Positions 26,901-29,309 of a stretch of DNA of 29,309 bases are shown here, piece after piece; within the stretch, counting starts at the first letter, position 1; the number at the start of each line of letters is the position of its first letter. This stretch comes from Lenisia limosa (lineage: Eukaryota; Breviatea). The stretch is taken from assembly GCA_001655205.1 (NCBI GenBank), contig LPNZ01001712.1, positions 1 to 29,309 of the forward strand, in the 5' to 3' direction. A program made the position numbers and the translations under genes. The notes under the pieces are model-generated. The model ran no database searches. It worked only from the letters and a program-made list of their open reading frames with translations, and had not been told where the DNA came from.

Positions 26901-29309
26901 GTGGCCGACTTCTGCTTACGGAGCTCGTCGGACAAGAGGCCCATTGAGGTCACACAGCCGTCCCAAGCCATGTCGGACTGTGACGCCGCCGTCTCGAGTG
27001 CTCCCGAGTTGACAAGCGACAAGGCTGAGTCACTGTTCCCGGCACGGACCAAATAGGCGAGTTGCAGAGCGGTGTGGCTGAGGTTACGGCCGGCAGCGGA
27101 CCAAGACCCGGCAGTCATGGCCCCGGATAGTGACACGTGACACCATGACACGTCAGTCTGCGTGTCGGCAGTATTGGAGGTGATTGGAGGGCGGAACTCC
27201 TTCATATCCTGCTCCAGGCAGCGAATGCGGTCTTGAGCACTCGCAAGGTTCTCCTCGGCTATTTGCCGCATAGAATTGATCTTAAACGAGCGTTCCTGTT
27301 CGGCAAGCATCATGATGGTGACTCTGTTCTTCTCTTCCATGAGGAGGGCAGGGAGGTCTGACTCTGACGCTTGTAGGGCTTGTTTAGCGTTGGCTGCTTG
27401 GTGCTCTGCAGCGGCTAAAGCAGACTGCTGTGTGAGATGCTACTTTTGGGAACAAAAATGAAAGAGCGACTGTGATGAGGAGAATATAAACTTATGAAAT
27501 ACCGCCATACATACCTCAGCGGTCACAGCTCTGTGTAGCGCTGTTTGTACTTCAGACTCCAATTCAGACACCTGCATGATGAGGCGTGCCAATTTGAAGT
27601 CAGTGTCACACATATATTGAAGTACCATGATTTCATGATTGCCCCCCACCTGGGCAGCCAACACGGTTGCAGAAGAAAGGGAGGCTCGGAGCTGACCTCG
27701 AAGATCGTTGAGCGCTTCAACCTGATTGGTGAGAAGGCATAGAGTGGTGAAGAACAAAAGAAAAATAACGCCGGCACTTACATTAGCGGGAATAGTGGAG
27801 GGAGACGGCGAACGCGGAGCATCGGAAGGTTTAGTTCGCTTTGCTTCCGATTTCGCAGATTCCGACAGAAGCGCTTCCGAAGGCGGGGGAAGCTCCTCCA
27901 TCAGTGAGTAGGCAGCCAGAACCTCGGTTTCAAGATCGTTGATTTGCCCTCGGAGGGCAGTGATTTCAGACGTCAGCGCAACACGCTCAACAGCCCATTC
28001 GCCGCCCTGCACCGGATTGAGTGAGGTGAGGGCGTCGGCACGGGTGATGTCCGCTTCGAGGGTTTCGTTCCGACTTTGCAGAGCCGATAGCTCGTTAAGA
28101 AGGCCAGCATTCTGCTCGGACGTGGTAGTCAGCTGGTCAGACCTGGACTTTAGTTCGATGCGGAGGGCTGCCACCTGGGTGGACAGCACTTCAGCTTCGC
28201 CACTTTTCTCTTGAAGCAGCATCTCCAGACGGCCAATAAGAACCATGCCCTCCTCAATATCAGCCTCCAACTCCCTAATGCGCTGCGAGTTCTCGGAAGC
28301 GCTCAGGTCGGCCGGCGTGGGTGGCAGGATGGACTGGATAGTGGCTGACGATGTTTGTACAAGCTCGGTCCGAGCCAAGTCCAGTTCATCTGTGAGCCGA
28401 CGGACATCCGACTTGAGCCGATCAGCCTCACGGTGTGCTACCTCCATCTCAACAATGGTCCTGTCCAAGTCGGCACGGAGGATTTCATTTGTCCGGTCTG
28501 CGGCCTGTGCATCGGACCGACGGGCCTGGTTGGACTCGGCTATTTGGATCTCGAGATCGCCAACACGCGAGGCAAGCTCAGAACTGATACCATTACTGCT
28601 TGCAGACATGTTGACCTGGGTGGTGAGTATCGATCAATGATCTGAAAATAAGAGTGGGAAGCCACTATTTGTGATAAAATTATATGAGAGCCGGGAACAG
28701 CATATCATATTATACATAAACTGACCGGTACGGGAGTAGCTGGTCTGTTCTGGTTCTTGAGATCTGCTTGAAGGGACGATATCATCTGAACAGCGTTGTC
28801 CAAGTCCGAGTTGACCGCCGACAAGTTGGCCTATGGGTGTGAAAGGCCAAATAAATCATTGGTGATGGACACTTCACAAGGCCACAACAATTGAGAAGTT
28901 GACCGCTCACCTCCCAAAGTTCTCTGTCCTTGCGGTGCAGGTCCTTTGCTATGGCCAAGGCCCGGCCAAACTCAGACTCACAACGTCGAAGGTCGGTCCT
29001 CGATTCCTCTAGTGCCGTCACCACATGCTGGTGGCTCTTTTGCACTGCGATGAGTTCTTTTGCCAGCTGCTCTCGCGCCTGGTTCTGGGCAAGTTAACGG
29101 GCTCCCTGAAAATATTTCATGGTAGCCAGACAATGTAGCCAATTCGAAGCGAAGTACCCAACAACAAAGAGACCCACCAAAGCCTTTATCTCGTCATCCC
29201 TGGCGGACTCCTCAATTTTGAGTACTTTAATGTCATTCTGGGTGCTGTTAAACTATATTGAGACGATGTGGAGTTCAGCACAGCACTACTGACTACAACT
29301 GTGTGGACG
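20915..29309 (-). CDS. Giant coiled-coil protein, at least 2439 residues (5' partial), with LC8-like motifs
   Basis: Fourteen exons keep phase throughout: 29178-29252, 28911-29084, 28726-28830, 27782-28615, 27650-27721, 27515-27571, 24686-27439, 22472-24617, 22370-22418, 22208-22280, 21925-22156, 21215-21750, 21045-21174, 20915-20997 (stop TAG). The N-terminus lies beyond the right edge. Almost the whole protein shows heptad-type coiled coil (for example LREYEAEIAQLKERED-like A/E/L/Q/D-rich stretches over 22472-24617). A disordered Pro/Ser-rich linker at about 25100-27170 breaks it and carries TADTQTDVS, KVKTQTKP, DAGIQVAS and NSCQTSPVL. The C-terminal exon ends with acidic FVFEDFDENAISIP...DMF; the alternative, reading through to a TAG at 20998-21000, is less likely. 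No enzyme or motor domain is visible, and the family is not recognised. Golgin, centrosomal and axonemal scaffold proteins have this build, but that is analogy only. The two very long exons contrast with the short ones elsewhere. Confidence 0.85.

Noticed and set aside
22501-28640. Many Ser/Arg-rich frames antisense to the giant coiled-coil gene
   Set aside because: They are complements of Glu/Ala/Leu-rich coiled-coil codons, have no splice logic of their own, and show the repetitive composition expected of shadow frames.
1-29309. tRNA, rRNA, snRNA or mobile-element genes
   Set aside because: I scanned by eye for tRNA cloverleaf cores, reverse transcriptase, transposase and integrase motifs and terminal repeats. 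None was convincing, though short structured RNAs cannot be excluded without computation.

Overview
This is nuclear DNA of an intron-dense unicellular eukaryote. Protein-coding stretches are cut into 24-306 nt exons by GT-AG introns, most about 25-100 nt, with reading phase conserved across almost every junction I reconstructed. Introns and spacers are AT-rich, exons are closer to balanced, and there are four scaffold gaps (N runs). I found no tRNA, rRNA, mobile element or CRISPR array. The combination of extreme intron density, compact spacing and an XdhC-type gene (otherwise typical of bacteria) would suit a free-living anaerobic protist, for example an intron-rich metamonad such as Kipferlia. 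That identification is a low-confidence inference.

Left part (1-8142): the 3' part of an unrecognised plus-strand gene with a C-terminal segment resembling the W-E-x-x-F/RKP motif of Sld2- and FAM13-type proteins (39-2034). It is convergent with a complete 19-exon minus-strand gene (2321-5628) that I identify as the cohesin-loader subunit MAU2/Scc4. A small plus-strand gene (5833-6635, interrupted by a gap) follows, then the spliceosomal U2 snRNP protein U2A' (7058-7943, minus, 5 exons).

Centre (8143-16330): divergent from U2A' is a complete plus-strand gene of 17 exons for an XdhC/CoxI-family protein, the maturation factor of xanthine dehydrogenase-type molybdenum hydroxylases. Next, on the minus strand, is a gene of at least 29 exons for the gamma-tubulin complex protein GCP2 (10804-16330), with a roughly 290-residue Pro/Ser-rich N-terminal extension and a gap that hides a short piece of it.

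Right part (16331-29309): two convergent coiled-coil genes. The plus-strand gene (17143-20621) has about 24 small exons. The minus-strand gene (20915 to beyond the right edge) encodes at least 2439 residues, including two exons of 2.1 and 2.75 kb. A disordered linker inside it carries several peptides resembling dynein light chain LC8 docking sites.

Microtubule and chromosome functions (GCP2, MAU2, the coiled-coil genes), splicing (U2A') and molybdoenzyme maturation (XdhC) lie side by side without operon-like logic, as expected for a eukaryote. The most unusual items are the bacterial-type XdhC gene carrying 16 introns and the giant coiled-coil protein with clustered LC8-like motifs. All gene models are hand-spliced from sequence and have no transcript support.
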